The notes under the pieces were generated by a model that saw nothing but the letters and a program-made list of their open reading frames with translations, had not been told where the DNA came from and did not search any database. Positions 8,342-16,889 of a stretch of 64,000 bases of DNA are shown one piece after another (the stretch's first letter is position 1; each line of letters starts with the position of its first letter). The translations under genes and the position numbers were made by a program. Origin of the DNA: Thiohalophilus sp. (lineage in GTDB: Bacteria; Pseudomonadota; Gammaproteobacteria; UBA6429; Thiohalophilaceae); contig NZ_JAXHMV010000014.1 in the NCBI RefSeq assembly GCF_034521165.1, positions 62,001 to 126,000 of the forward strand, written 5' to 3'.

Positions 8342-9736
8342 ATGTCCAGCAACTACGCCATCATTATTCCTGCTTTTAACGAGGCCAGAACACTACGCGA
8401 TATTGTCGAATCCGCATTAGAGTTTTCTAATGTTGTGATCGTCGTGAATGACGGATCACAGGATGAAACGTCGCAGGTGGTTAAAGATCTACCAATCAAA
8501 CTGATTGAACACGCACAAAACCAGGGGAAGGCGGCAAGCCTCTGGGATGGCATCCAGGAAGCCAGAAAACACCAGGTCGACTATTACATAACGCTCGATG
8601 GGGACGGCCAGCATGCTCCGTCTGACATTCCACGCTTGCTCAGTAAACTGGAACAACATCCGGACGATATCATTATCGGGGCACGTCTGTCGGACAAGTC
8701 GGCAATCCCGGCAAAACGCTACTATGCCAACCGGATTGCCAACTTCTGGCTGGCCTGGGCAGCGGGTTACCCGATGTCCGACAGTCAGTCCGGGTTCAGG
8801 GTCTACCCTGCCCGGCTGTTTGAGGATCTTGAAATATCCACTTCGAAACGTAGCAGCTTTGTTTTCGAGAGTGAGATTCTAATCAAGGCAGCGCAACGGG
8901 GCATCAAGAGCAAGGCTGTCAGCATACCGGCGATCTATACCCAGGATGCGCGTCCAAGTCACTTTCGAGGGGTCAGGGATATCACACTGATTACGCTCAT
9001 GGTAGCCCGACATCTGCTACTGCGAGGAATGTATCCGCAAGGCCTGTATCGCTCGGCAATCAAACCCCGATTATTACCCGATTATCAGGGCAAACCTGAA
9101 TATGCCGGTTATCTTATGGGTCTGCTCTCCACACTGGTCATTATTATGACCCTCGGAATCTCTCTACTGGGGAGCCTCTTGTATGTCAGAAAAACAGTCA
9201 GAGCGGCAACATGCCGTGCAGACTACGATTTCGTGGTGATACTTGGCAAACAACTGAAAAACAACAAGCCGGATCGAGAATACATAGAACGACTGGAAAC
9301 CGCATACCAGCTTTATGACAAGAACAGCCATCTCGAGTTTTATCTGTTAGGCGGGATTACCACGGATTCGGAAATCAGCGAATCAAGCGCGGGTGCGGAC
9401 TATCTGATAGAACAGGGTGTAAAACCTGCACAGATTCATTGCGAGGAACAATCACGCAATACGTTGGAAAATCTCGCACAACTTCGCGAAAGTTTTCCTT
9501 CTAGCGACCTGAAGATCATCCTGATCACGAGCCCTTACCATCTTGCGCGCGCTGGCTCCATGGCCAGGCAATTCGGATTTAAGGTTAGCCTCTGTCCGGC
9601 AAATACAATCAACTCAAAGAAAATGATCGCAAGATACATCGGTGAAGCAATTTTACTGCACTGGTATATTACAGGCCTCATATACTCCAGAATAACCCAT
9701 AACAGAGCCTGGCTATCGCGCATTAGTGCCAGATAA
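8342..9736 (+). CDS. Membrane-anchored fusion of family 2 glycosyltransferase and DUF218 (YdcF/SanA-like) domain
   Basis: Residues 1 to about 230 form a GT2 domain: IIPAFNEA, VVNDGSQDET and the metal-binding DGDGQ at 86-90. A hydrophobic span at about 256-283 follows. Residues about 297-445 are a DUF218 domain with VVILGKQL, EEQSRNTLENL and TSPYHLARA. GT2 enzymes transfer sugars from nucleotide or lipid carriers. DUF218 proteins (SanA, ElyC, YdcF) act in the envelope with uncertain biochemistry. The fusion is unusual. It is convergent with the locus A operon, so a role in decorating the polyene lipid is plausible but inferred. Confidence 0.88.
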   Translation: MSSNYAIIIPAFNEARTLRDIVESALEFSNVVIVVNDGSQDETSQVVKDLPIKLIEHAQNQGKAASLWDGIQEARKHQVDYYITLDGDGQHAPSDIPRLLSKLEQHPDDIIIGARLSDKSAIPAKRYYANRIANFWLAWAAGYPMSDSQSGFRVYPARLFEDLEISTSKRSSFVFESEILIKAAQRGIKSKAVSIPAIYTQDARPSHFRGVRDITLITLMVARHLLLRGMYPQGLYRSAIKPRLLPDYQGKPEYAGYLMGLLSTLVIIMTLGISLLGSLLYVRKTVRAATCRADYDFVVILGKQLKNNKPDREYIERLETAYQLYDKNSHLEFYLLGGITTDSEISESSAGADYLIEQGVKPAQIHCEEQSRNTLENLAQLRESFPSSDLKIILITSPYHLARAGSMARQFGFKVSLCPANTINSKKMIARYIGEAILLHWYITGLIYSRITHNRAWLSRISAR

Positions 9737-9768
9737 TCGCCAGGTTCACAATGAATAAAGCCCCGCGT

Positions 9769-10488
9769 TTATATCATAGCGCCGTTCACACCGATAACCT
9801 GTCCGGAAACATAGCCGGCAGCCTCAGAGGCCAAAAATGCAACTACGCTGGCAACTTCCTCCGGCTTACCCGATCGCGACATCGGCACCAGGCGCTTTAT
9901 CGTGTCCTTATCAAATATTTCCTTTGTCATAGCGCCTTCGATGATACCCGGTGCGACAACATTGACAGTAATACCACGCGATCCCATTTCCTGGGCCATC
10001 GACTTGGAAGCACCAATCAACCCCGCCTTGGCGGCAGCATAGTTGGCTTGACCACGGTTTCCCATAACTCCGGCAACCGATGAAATAATGATAATTCGCC
10101 CCCAACGGGTTTTTATCATGGGTAAAAGAAGGGGTTGAGTGACATTAAAAAAGCCGGTGAGATTTACATCAATAACATTATCCCACTGTCTACCCTGCAT
10201 TCCAGCCATTACCGCATCATCATGAATACCGGAATTGTTAACCAGTACCTGAATGGGGCCGGCCTCGAGAAGCTCTTCAAGTCTGGCGTTTGTCTCATCT
10301 CTGTTAGTAACATCAAACTGAACGGGACAGGCATGACCGCCATTGTGATGGATGTCCTCCGCCGTGCGCTCGGCCTGCTCATAATTGGAATTTGCATGTA
10401 CATAGACAAAACAGCCAGAAGCAGCAAGGGATCGGGCAATCGCCCCACCAATATCTCCGCTACCACCAGTGACCAAAGCGCGTTTCAT
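9769..10488 (-). CDS. 3-oxoacyl-ACP reductase of the aryl polyene operon (FabG/ApeQ-like)
   Basis: This short-chain dehydrogenase has 239 residues and would reduce beta-ketoacyl-ACP intermediates with NADPH. The nucleotide-binding motif TGGSGDIGGAIA is at residues 8-19. Active-site Ser137, Tyr150 and Lys154 are present (SSVAG, NYAAAK), and the NNSG motif is intact. It ends the minus-strand operon and overlaps the dehydratase upstream by 4 bp, so the two are coupled. The neighbours (ACP, dehydratases, MMPL exporter) make polyene elongation more likely than housekeeping fatty-acid synthesis. Confidence 0.92.
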   Translation of the reverse strand: MKRALVTGGSGDIGGAIARSLAASGCFVYVHANSNYEQAERTAEDIHHNGGHACPVQFDVTNRDETNARLEELLEAGPIQVLVNNSGIHDDAVMAGMQGRQWDNVIDVNLTGFFNVTQPLLLPMIKTRWGRIIIISSVAGVMGNRGQANYAAAKAGLIGASKSMAQEMGSRGITVNVVAPGIIEGAMTKEIFDKDTIKRLVPMSRSGKPEEVASVVAFLASEAAGYVSGQVIGVNGAMI

Positions 10489-10949
10489 GACTGTTCTCCG
10501 TTTACGATATTACCAAATACTGTAGCGCGCCCCGATGCCAGTGTAGTTACACCTACAGTTACTGAAAACTCATAAATCATATTCTTTCCATCGGAATAGA
10601 TCTTGCTGGCAATGATAACAAGTTCGTCAGGAATATCCGACAAATCACCATCAACAAGATAAACGTCTTTCAATCCGGCAAGATATCCGCCTTGAGAGCC
10701 GCTCTGTTGTTCGTTCACCAGACTGCCATGAATTGCCATAGCCTGTGCGCCATATTCAATCAAGGCGGACATAGGCAGTTTGTATTTATTACGCAATGGG
10801 TTATTACTATCAACGTGTGTGCGGGATCTGCATGTAATAGAGTCCTGATCCCAGTCACTGACACGCTCGATAAGACACATAGCACCGGCATGCGGAATTC
10901 TCTGGCAAATTGTATTTATTCCGGCCAAAAACTTGTTTGATTTGCTCAT
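10485..10949 (-). CDS. ApeP-like hotdog dehydratase
   Basis: The protein has about 154 residues from the ATG at 10949 (MSKSNKFLAG). A longer frame to 10994 adds sequence without family character. It has the ApeP-type opening IPHAGAMCLIERV, which is related to the 3-hydroxydecanoyl-ACP dehydratase fold. It also has the central helix stretch PMSALIEYGAQAMAIHG and GYLAGLKDV. In aryl polyene systems ApeP pairs with the FabZ-like ApeI to dehydrate 3-hydroxyacyl-ACPs. An ApeI-like gene is present in the same operon at 14757. Confidence 0.85.
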   Translation of the reverse strand: MSKSNKFLAGINTICQRIPHAGAMCLIERVSDWDQDSITCRSRTHVDSNNPLRNKYKLPMSALIEYGAQAMAIHGSLVNEQQSGSQGGYLAGLKDVYLVDGDLSDIPDELVIIASKIYSDGKNMIYEFSVTVGVTTLASGRATVFGNIVNGEQS

Positions 10950-11025
10950 GAATAAACAATACCGGTTATGCAGATAATTTTCATGCTGATACAATCACAG
11001 TTTTTTTCAAAAAAGGCCTTCACTG

Positions 11026-13314
11026 TCAATCAATCGAGGAGATCAGCCAGGATGTAAGAAAGCTCAAAAAAATCCCGGCGACAATCACGCTCCCCATAGC
11101 GGACAAAACAGGTATCGAGGAGAACGCAAGAAACATAAACAAAGTCACCGTTGTTATTACGCTCACACCAACAGCATGAAAACTTCTAGCAAAAACATCC
11201 GCTTTGCCCCGGCTATGGTTAAAAAACAGACTGTAGTCAAGGCCCATACCAATTACAAGAAATATAGCCATAAGATGGAATATATTCAGGCCCGGCCCAC
11301 CCAGTAGCCCGGCAGCAAGCCCCCCTGCAACGCCAATGAATACCGGAGTAATTACACGCAGCGAGTTCATGAACTGCCTGCTGTATAAAAATACAACAAC
11401 AGTGAGAAAAACCAGAACCAGATAAACCGCTGACAAGGTTCTATCTCGATATTCCTCAAATAAGTTGCTGACTTGATCTTTTATATTGACATGATATTGA
11501 CGGACACCCGGATTTTCCTCTAGCCATTGCATAAATCGTTTCGGCGATGATAGTCCGCTAACACGAATGACAGACAACCAGCCGTCATGGGTTTGAACAA
11601 GCCCCTGTCTGACAAAAGGCCCAGCTGGCGTACCTAGAATTTCGTCATAGGAGGCAGGGTTCTGTCGTTTTGTATTTTGCGATAGTTCAATAAAACTCTG
11701 AAAAGCGGATGGTTTGAAGGGCATATTTTCGACTGCAGATCGCAAATTATTCTGTAGTTCATCACTTTCAGGAATACTGTTTTTCCGAGCCTTCTGTCGC
11801 TTTGCTGACGGTAGAAAGTCTGTCACAGGGACGACATAATTGACAATGCCCTTGCTAACCAAATCCTGGAGTTTTTCGGTAAGTTGCTCGGTGGATACCA
11901 GTACGCGTTGCAAGTCCGAATCAGCAATAACAAAGACATCAGATACTTCGACACCGCCAATTACATTTCTTAACTTCGCATCCTGTTTCTTTACTTCATC
12001 GGAGACAGGGCTGATTGCATCAACGCTATCACTCCAGTAGATATCACGTTGCACCCAGGGTAATGAAACAGCCATTATAACCAATATAAGAACAACTATA
12101 GCATAAGGTGTAAAGACTTTCGGAAGTGACTTAAACAGCCTTGGGTTTACTTTTTCCGGATTGACAATCTCTGGCAAAAAATACCGAGTTATCAGCAAAG
12201 CGATAATCAGGCCAGTAGATGCGTAAATAGCCAGCTGAGAAAGACCTTCAAAGCCACTGAACAGTAATATCAGAAATGCACCGGCAGAGCTTAACCCACC
12301 CAGACGCAAAATCGGCCATATTCGGTTCGCCGTGACGCATAATTTCTCGCCGGGATATTTATGGCTGAACAGGTGCACAGGATAATCAAGCGCAACGCCA
12401 AGCATCGTAATCCCAAAAGCGATGACAACACCATGAACACTATTAAAAACAATCTGAGTAATAGCCAGAGCAACCAGCGCGCCAGTTACCAGAGGAATAC
12501 CTGAATACCACACAAGATAGACTGACCGATAAGCGAGCCAAAATACCAACACTAAGAGCAAAGGAATAGCCCAACTCAATCTTTGAGTGACCATTTTTAT
12601 TTCATTGCGCGTCGCAACAGCGATTGCACCAGGCCCGGTCATTTCAAGACGCGCATTTCCTGCTGGCGACAATTTCCGGAATGTACTTTGCAGTTCTCTC
12701 TGAATCTGCTCGATCGTATCGAGACCAACATCAGGATTTCTGAAGTCAACGCGAAGTATTGCACCTACTTCTGGTGCGTACCAAACCGGATATTGCTTAT
12801 TCAGTTTTGATTGGCGTTCGAGTGGTTGAAAATACGTTTTAATTGACAAGTAAGGATCTGACTTTATCAAATCACCAATTAATGGACCCTGCCCCTGGCG
12901 AAGATCTGATATTCGGTGTCTGAATGCGTTTTTCAGACCCGCCAGAGACCAGTCTGTATCAACTAACAGAAAACGTTTCTCTTCGAGAACCTCGAGTTGA
13001 GAATCATCAAATCCTTCCTGACCGTTCTGGAGTATGACGTTATCCGCAGTTACAGAAAATTCTGCACGCAAAACTCTGCTCAGTCTAATCAGTTCCTCGG
13101 AGCTTGCGCCAGAAATAATAACAAACATTGCCGAAGATTCACGACCGCTCAACAGCTCACTTTGCAGTTCATGAAAGGTACCATCTTCTTTACCAGACGG
13201 CATAAACTGTTTCAAATCAGTGACTGTATGCAAATTAAAAACAAGATATATTGACAACAGAACAGTCGCCAAAAGCCATACCGCATGAAGCGTTAAAGGT
13301 TTGATTTTATTCAT
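11026..13314 (-). CDS. MMPL/RND-family lipid exporter
   Basis: This 762-residue inner-membrane protein has two repeats. Each comprises a first transmembrane segment, a large periplasmic domain and five further segments. The first half carries the block AFGITMLGVALDYPVHLFSHK and the second AIFLVIGMGLDYSLFFNHS; both have the GxxxDY proton-relay signature of MMPL transporters. Aryl polyene and xanthomonadin clusters encode such an exporter beside a LolA-like carrier, as here. Its start overlaps the LolA-like gene by 4 bp. The gene is visibly AT-richer than flanking housekeeping genes. Confidence 0.92.
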   Translation of the reverse strand: MNKIKPLTLHAVWLLATVLLSIYLVFNLHTVTDLKQFMPSGKEDGTFHELQSELLSGRESSAMFVIISGASSEELIRLSRVLRAEFSVTADNVILQNGQEGFDDSQLEVLEEKRFLLVDTDWSLAGLKNAFRHRISDLRQGQGPLIGDLIKSDPYLSIKTYFQPLERQSKLNKQYPVWYAPEVGAILRVDFRNPDVGLDTIEQIQRELQSTFRKLSPAGNARLEMTGPGAIAVATRNEIKMVTQRLSWAIPLLLVLVFWLAYRSVYLVWYSGIPLVTGALVALAITQIVFNSVHGVVIAFGITMLGVALDYPVHLFSHKYPGEKLCVTANRIWPILRLGGLSSAGAFLILLFSGFEGLSQLAIYASTGLIIALLITRYFLPEIVNPEKVNPRLFKSLPKVFTPYAIVVLILVIMAVSLPWVQRDIYWSDSVDAISPVSDEVKKQDAKLRNVIGGVEVSDVFVIADSDLQRVLVSTEQLTEKLQDLVSKGIVNYVVPVTDFLPSAKRQKARKNSIPESDELQNNLRSAVENMPFKPSAFQSFIELSQNTKRQNPASYDEILGTPAGPFVRQGLVQTHDGWLSVIRVSGLSSPKRFMQWLEENPGVRQYHVNIKDQVSNLFEEYRDRTLSAVYLVLVFLTVVVFLYSRQFMNSLRVITPVFIGVAGGLAAGLLGGPGLNIFHLMAIFLVIGMGLDYSLFFNHSRGKADVFARSFHAVGVSVITTVTLFMFLAFSSIPVLSAMGSVIVAGIFLSFLTSWLISSID

Positions 13315-13874
13315 TCAGGATCGATGCGGGTTATGTGAGCATCACCATTTATATAGACAATCTCAAGCTTTCTAAGCTCGTCTTTATAACCGCTAACCGT
13401 GATTTTTCTGACTTTATTTTGGCTATATGTCAATTTTGGAAAAAGCTCGAGAACCCATGACTGGAAATTATTATCAGAATGCCGAAATTGATAAAGAAAC
13501 ATTCTGTCAAGGGCGGCACGATCCCCCTGCAACAGAGCCCGCAGGGCATAGATACCCATTCCGAGTTCAGGATGCTCCGATAACCGGATGTGCTTTACCG
13601 TTTCACCCTGCTCAACTTTTACAGAATCCCGTGAGACGGTGTAGGTTAAAGATTCAGGTGAAATAACTTCTTTAATTAACAGATCTGGCCTTTTAAAGTA
13701 TAATTTACCATGACTGATGATATCTTGATCAAGATAATCAGCCCGCCAGATATCGGTAAAATCTGCGGTCATCTCGGCATTCGCCGATATTTCATCCAGA
13801 CGTTTATCTAGAAAATCCGCTTGCACCAGACTGGAAAAGATTAGTATTATAATGAAAAGCCTAAACCGACTCAT
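13311..13874 (-). CDS. LolA-like periplasmic carrier protein
   Basis: The 187-residue protein has a signal peptide (residues 1-19, ending near VQA). The mature region resembles the outer-membrane lipoprotein carrier fold, including ADFTDIWRADYLDQDIISHGKL and FKRPDLLIKEV. Such proteins in aryl polyene clusters are thought to ferry the lipid-linked pigment across the periplasm. It overlaps the acyltransferase gene upstream and the MMPL gene downstream by 4 bp each. This tight coupling suggests an export module. Confidence 0.82.
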   Translation of the reverse strand: MSRFRLFIIILIFSSLVQADFLDKRLDEISANAEMTADFTDIWRADYLDQDIISHGKLYFKRPDLLIKEVISPESLTYTVSRDSVKVEQGETVKHIRLSEHPELGMGIYALRALLQGDRAALDRMFLYQFRHSDNNFQSWVLELFPKLTYSQNKVRKITVSGYKDELRKLEIVYINGDAHITRIDPE

Positions 13875-14764
13875 CTGGCTCTCCAGTAATCGTAAAAATT
13901 GAACCAGTTATAGGGATAACGACTCAGGATACGCTCAACCTGAAAAATATAATCACTTGTTAAATCCTGAATGATTACATCTCTTTGGTTTCTTGGCGCT
14001 GTTACCGGATCACTTAGCTTTTTGAGAGTTATATGATAGTGGTTATCGCCAACGTATGTCGCAAAAAATACAATAATTGGCACGCCTAGAATCAATGATA
14101 GGGAAAACGGGCCAGATGGAATCTCGACTTCGCCCCCCAGTAAGCAGCATCGAGTCAACTTCTCACCGGGCACCACCCTGTCAGCAAGCAAACCAATCAC
14201 CCCACCACTCTCAACGACTTCTTGCACCTGAAGCAAGGCATTTGTATCTGAAATATTGATAACAGAACTGGCGATATCACTGTTTAACTCATCCAGAATC
14301 CGGGTAATCATTGCGTTGTGATTACGATACATCAGTATTTTCAGATTAAGATCTGCCTGCTTGATGGCAAGACAGCGCATAGCCTCAAAACTACCAACAT
14401 GTGCGCCCAGTAACACGGCGCCACTATTACTATCCAGCACAGACAGCGCCTCTGGATCGAGATCGTAACTGATTTTGAACTTTTCGAATTTACCTGTAAT
14501 AAAATAAACTCGATCTAGAATCACCGAGGCGAAAGTATAGATATGCTTGTAAATTGATCGTATATCACTTGATGTTTTTGGATTGCGACGAAGGTAGTCC
14601 GATGAAGCGGCACGAGCTACCGGAGAGAACAGGAGAAAGTAGAAACTGATTGGCCACAACCAAATGCGAGTGATAGTCCTCGGCATATTAAGAGCGAATT
14701 TGCATATTAACTTTAATAGAAATGGGTTGCTTCGCTCTTTTTGTGCATCCCAGCTTTTAACCAT
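13871..14764 (-). CDS. LpxL-like (LPLAT) lysophospholipid acyltransferase
   Basis: About 297 residues are encoded from the ATG at 14764 (MVKSWDAQKERS), which overlaps the end of the dehydratase gene by 8 bp. The acyltransferase motif is HVGSFE (His122, Glu127), the H-x4-E form of this family. A second block, GGVIGLLADRVVPGE, matches the glycerolipid-acyltransferase substrate loop. The enzyme likely esterifies the polyene chain to a lipid or sugar acceptor at the inner membrane. An N-terminal hydrophobic region is consistent with membrane binding. Confidence 0.87.
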   Translation of the reverse strand: MVKSWDAQKERSNPFLLKLICKFALNMPRTITRIWLWPISFYFLLFSPVARAASSDYLRRNPKTSSDIRSIYKHIYTFASVILDRVYFITGKFEKFKISYDLDPEALSVLDSNSGAVLLGAHVGSFEAMRCLAIKQADLNLKILMYRNHNAMITRILDELNSDIASSVINISDTNALLQVQEVVESGGVIGLLADRVVPGEKLTRCCLLGGEVEIPSGPFSLSLILGVPIIVFFATYVGDNHYHITLKKLSDPVTAPRNQRDVIIQDLTSDYIFQVERILSRYPYNWFNFYDYWRAR

Positions 14765-15068
14765 TCTTACACCCATTCGATGCAAGTCTGATTTTTCCCG
14801 AAATCACCCTTATACCATCGACCTCGCAGGTGAAGTCGTACAAAGAATCTTTTTTTCGAACGAATTGAGTTATAACCTTTTGTTCTGGAAAAATGGGGGC
14901 ATGAAACTTGATTTGAGAAAAACCACAAATATAAGCATCACCGAGCTCTCTTAACAGCCCTTCTGACATCAAATCGAGGGCTACAACACCAGGAACAATC
15001 GGTCGCCCGGGAAAATGTCCTTCCAGGCAAGGATGATTTCCTGGAACTTCAAAAGATGAGTTAATCAT
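14757..15068 (-). CDS. FabZ-like hotdog dehydratase (ApeI-like)
   Basis: The short 103-residue hotdog protein carries the FabZ active-site block HPCLEGHFPGRPIVPG, with the catalytic His in HFPG. It would dehydrate 3-hydroxyacyl-ACP. The FabZ Glu is not evident, as in ApeI, which is reported to need ApeP as a partner. It sits between the ACP gene upstream and the acyltransferase downstream. It is about 40 residues shorter than housekeeping FabZ, which fits a specialised subunit. Confidence 0.85.
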   Translation of the reverse strand: MINSSFEVPGNHPCLEGHFPGRPIVPGVVALDLMSEGLLRELGDAYICGFSQIKFHAPIFPEQKVITQFVRKKDSLYDFTCEVDGIRVISGKIRLASNGCKNG

Positions 15069-15109
15069 TAGAGTGTGGATCGATCTGTATTGATGTAACT
15101 CAATCAGAG

Positions 15110-15376
15110 TTATTTGCTCATACTCGCATTTGACTCAACATATGATGCCAACATACGCAGGGATGAGAATATATTCTGAATGTCCGGGTTATCTGCTCGC
15201 AGATTTATGCCATATTTCCGGGATAGCGCAACTGACAACTCAAGCGCATCAATAGAGTCCAGACCAAGCCCTTCGTTAAACAAAGGTTCTTCGGGATTGA
15301 TATCCTCAACTTCCATATCTTCCAGGTTAAGTGATTCGATAATCAAACCTGCTATTTCGTTTTCAAAATCCGTCAT
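15110..15376 (-). CDS. Acyl carrier protein of the aryl polyene system
   Basis: This acidic protein of about 88 residues has the phosphopantetheine attachment site LGLDSIDALE, with Ser41. It is the first gene of the minus-strand operon. The start may be the ATG at 15376 or a GTG six bases upstream; an AAGAGG ribosome site fits the GTG slightly better. No second ACP gene is visible, although aryl polyene clusters typically carry two. The ligase in locus B is the natural partner that would load it with hydroxybenzoate. Confidence 0.92.
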   Translation of the reverse strand: MTDFENEIAGLIIESLNLEDMEVEDINPEEPLFNEGLGLDSIDALELSVALSRKYGINLRADNPDIQNIFSSLRMLASYVESNASMSK

Positions 15377-15563
15377 CCCCACGAAAAACACCTCTTATTA
15401 AATTCGCACCAGTCTGTTATAACCCCGACAAGCAACAAAAATCAGATAAAGTAGCGGCTGCATAAAATGTTACTCGGCAGCGGATATACTGTTATCCAGA
15501 CTGTGTAGTTACAATTTCCCACCGGTTCACAGTATGATTAATTTGTTTATTCAACAGAATTGA

Positions 15564-15764
15564 CTAATCAGTTATTTCAAACAAATCCCCAACCTGACAA
15601 TCAAGATAACGACACAGTTTATTGAGGACACCGATCTCGATTCGTTGCGCTGTTTCCTGATACAAGCGGGTAATTGTGCCTCGACTTATCCCTGTCTCAC
15701 GTGCCACGTCGGATATTTTCAGCTTCTTTTCACCCATTATTTTTGAAAGATGACATTTAACCAT
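15564..15764 (-). CDS. Small Cro/C1-type HTH regulator
   Basis: The 66-residue protein is almost entirely a helix-turn-helix domain: KISDVARETGISRGTITRLY, then IEIGVLNKLCRYLDCQVGDLFEI. It resembles YozG/HTH_26 regulators. It lies on the same strand just upstream of the ACP gene, separated by about 190 bp, and could regulate the operon or itself. The surrounding DNA is AT-rich. No phage genes adjoin it, so a phage origin is not supported. Confidence 0.85.
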   Translation of the reverse strand: MVKCHLSKIMGEKKLKISDVARETGISRGTITRLYQETAQRIEIGVLNKLCRYLDCQVGDLFEITD

Positions 15765-16099
15765 GAACGCTTTCTTTTTATAAGAATATTAAATGAAGCT
15801 AATGTGCTCTATAGCAGCACATTATGCGTTAAAGCGGGTCGATTTGTTGCATAAAGAACTATATTAGATATGCTCGAGCACCGTCAATAGTCAGATTATG
15901 ATTGTGGGAGAGAGAATCATTAACCATCGGATTCTGATGCGTCGGAAATTGTGAAAAATCTGCAAAGCTATACCGCATAACATTGTAACTCATTCGCAAT
16001 TTACGCATTGAATGTAATTAGTCGATTGATTTAGCATGAAAGTCTGTATATAAATTTGATTTTTCAGAACAAAAAATGTAAATGGCCAAATAGATTTTC
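15765..16099. other. AT-rich divergent intergenic region
   Basis: About 335 bp lie between the HTH gene (minus) and the hydrolase (plus). No ORF, repeat or terminator was identified. It must hold divergent promoters, but no -10/-35 pair stands out by eye. Confidence 0.6.
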
Positions 16100-16876
16100 A
16101 TGTCGCAGAATTTTCTTATCGCCAGATCACTGTTTTGTTTTCTTTGTTCGCTCGTGCTTGCTGCATGTTCGTATTTACCGAATGCAAGTAATCAAATGAA
16201 AGTGACCTGGCATCATTCCAAGAATAATGACAGCCGACAACTTGTCATACTATTACCAGGTATCTGGGATAAACCTGCTGAGTTTATTGATCATGGTTTT
16301 ATTGAGATTGCACGCAAGAATAATATTGAGCACGACTTTCTTATAGTAGATGCGAACATTACGTATCTAATACGCGGTAATTTTTCTCAACGCTTCATAG
16401 CTGACGTTATCACCCCGGCACAAGAAAAAGGTTACAAGTCTTTCTGGCTAGTGGGTATATCATTGGGGGGATATAATGCACTTTCTTATTACCTGGACCA
16501 TCCTGAAGCAATAGAAGGAGTAGTGCTTTTATCACCTTATATCGGTGTAGACAAAGAAGAGGACCTTCTCCATCAAATACGCCAATATGTCAACAAGGAT
16601 GATCTACCTTCCATTACTCAGCGAATTCCTTATACCAACTGGGAGCGCCTTGCCTCTTTCGAAAAACATGGCTCTTTGAAAAATATCTATCTGGCCTATG
16701 GCCGCCAGGACAAATTTGCACCCGGGTACAGCGAGTTCGAACAACTTCTTCCTCACGAGAATATTCATGCTATTGATGGTAATCATGATTGGCGAACCTG
16801 GTCCAGGCTTTGGGAGGAACTTCTGAAAATGCACATGATAAAGCCTCTGCAATCCGCGACTACCCAAACGCCGTAG
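16100..16876 (+). CDS. Alpha/beta-hydrolase lipoprotein
   Basis: The 258-residue protein has a lipoprotein signal with lipobox LAAC, so it is probably anchored in the envelope. The fold signature is clear: LVILLPGIWDKP (oxyanion region), nucleophile elbow VGISLGGYN, and a late GNHDWRTW that provides the His. The substrate is unknown. It lies in the AT-rich end of locus A, divergent from the HTH gene. A thioesterase or esterase role in polyene release is possible but unproven. It precedes sppA on the opposite strand with a gap of about 14 bp. Confidence 0.85.
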   Translation: MSQNFLIARSLFCFLCSLVLAACSYLPNASNQMKVTWHHSKNNDSRQLVILLPGIWDKPAEFIDHGFIEIARKNNIEHDFLIVDANITYLIRGNFSQRFIADVITPAQEKGYKSFWLVGISLGGYNALSYYLDHPEAIEGVVLLSPYIGVDKEEDLLHQIRQYVNKDDLPSITQRIPYTNWERLASFEKHGSLKNIYLAYGRQDKFAPGYSEFEQLLPHENIHAIDGNHDWRTWSRLWEELLKMHMIKPLQSATTQTP

Positions 16877-16889
16877 AGCCAACAGTTTT

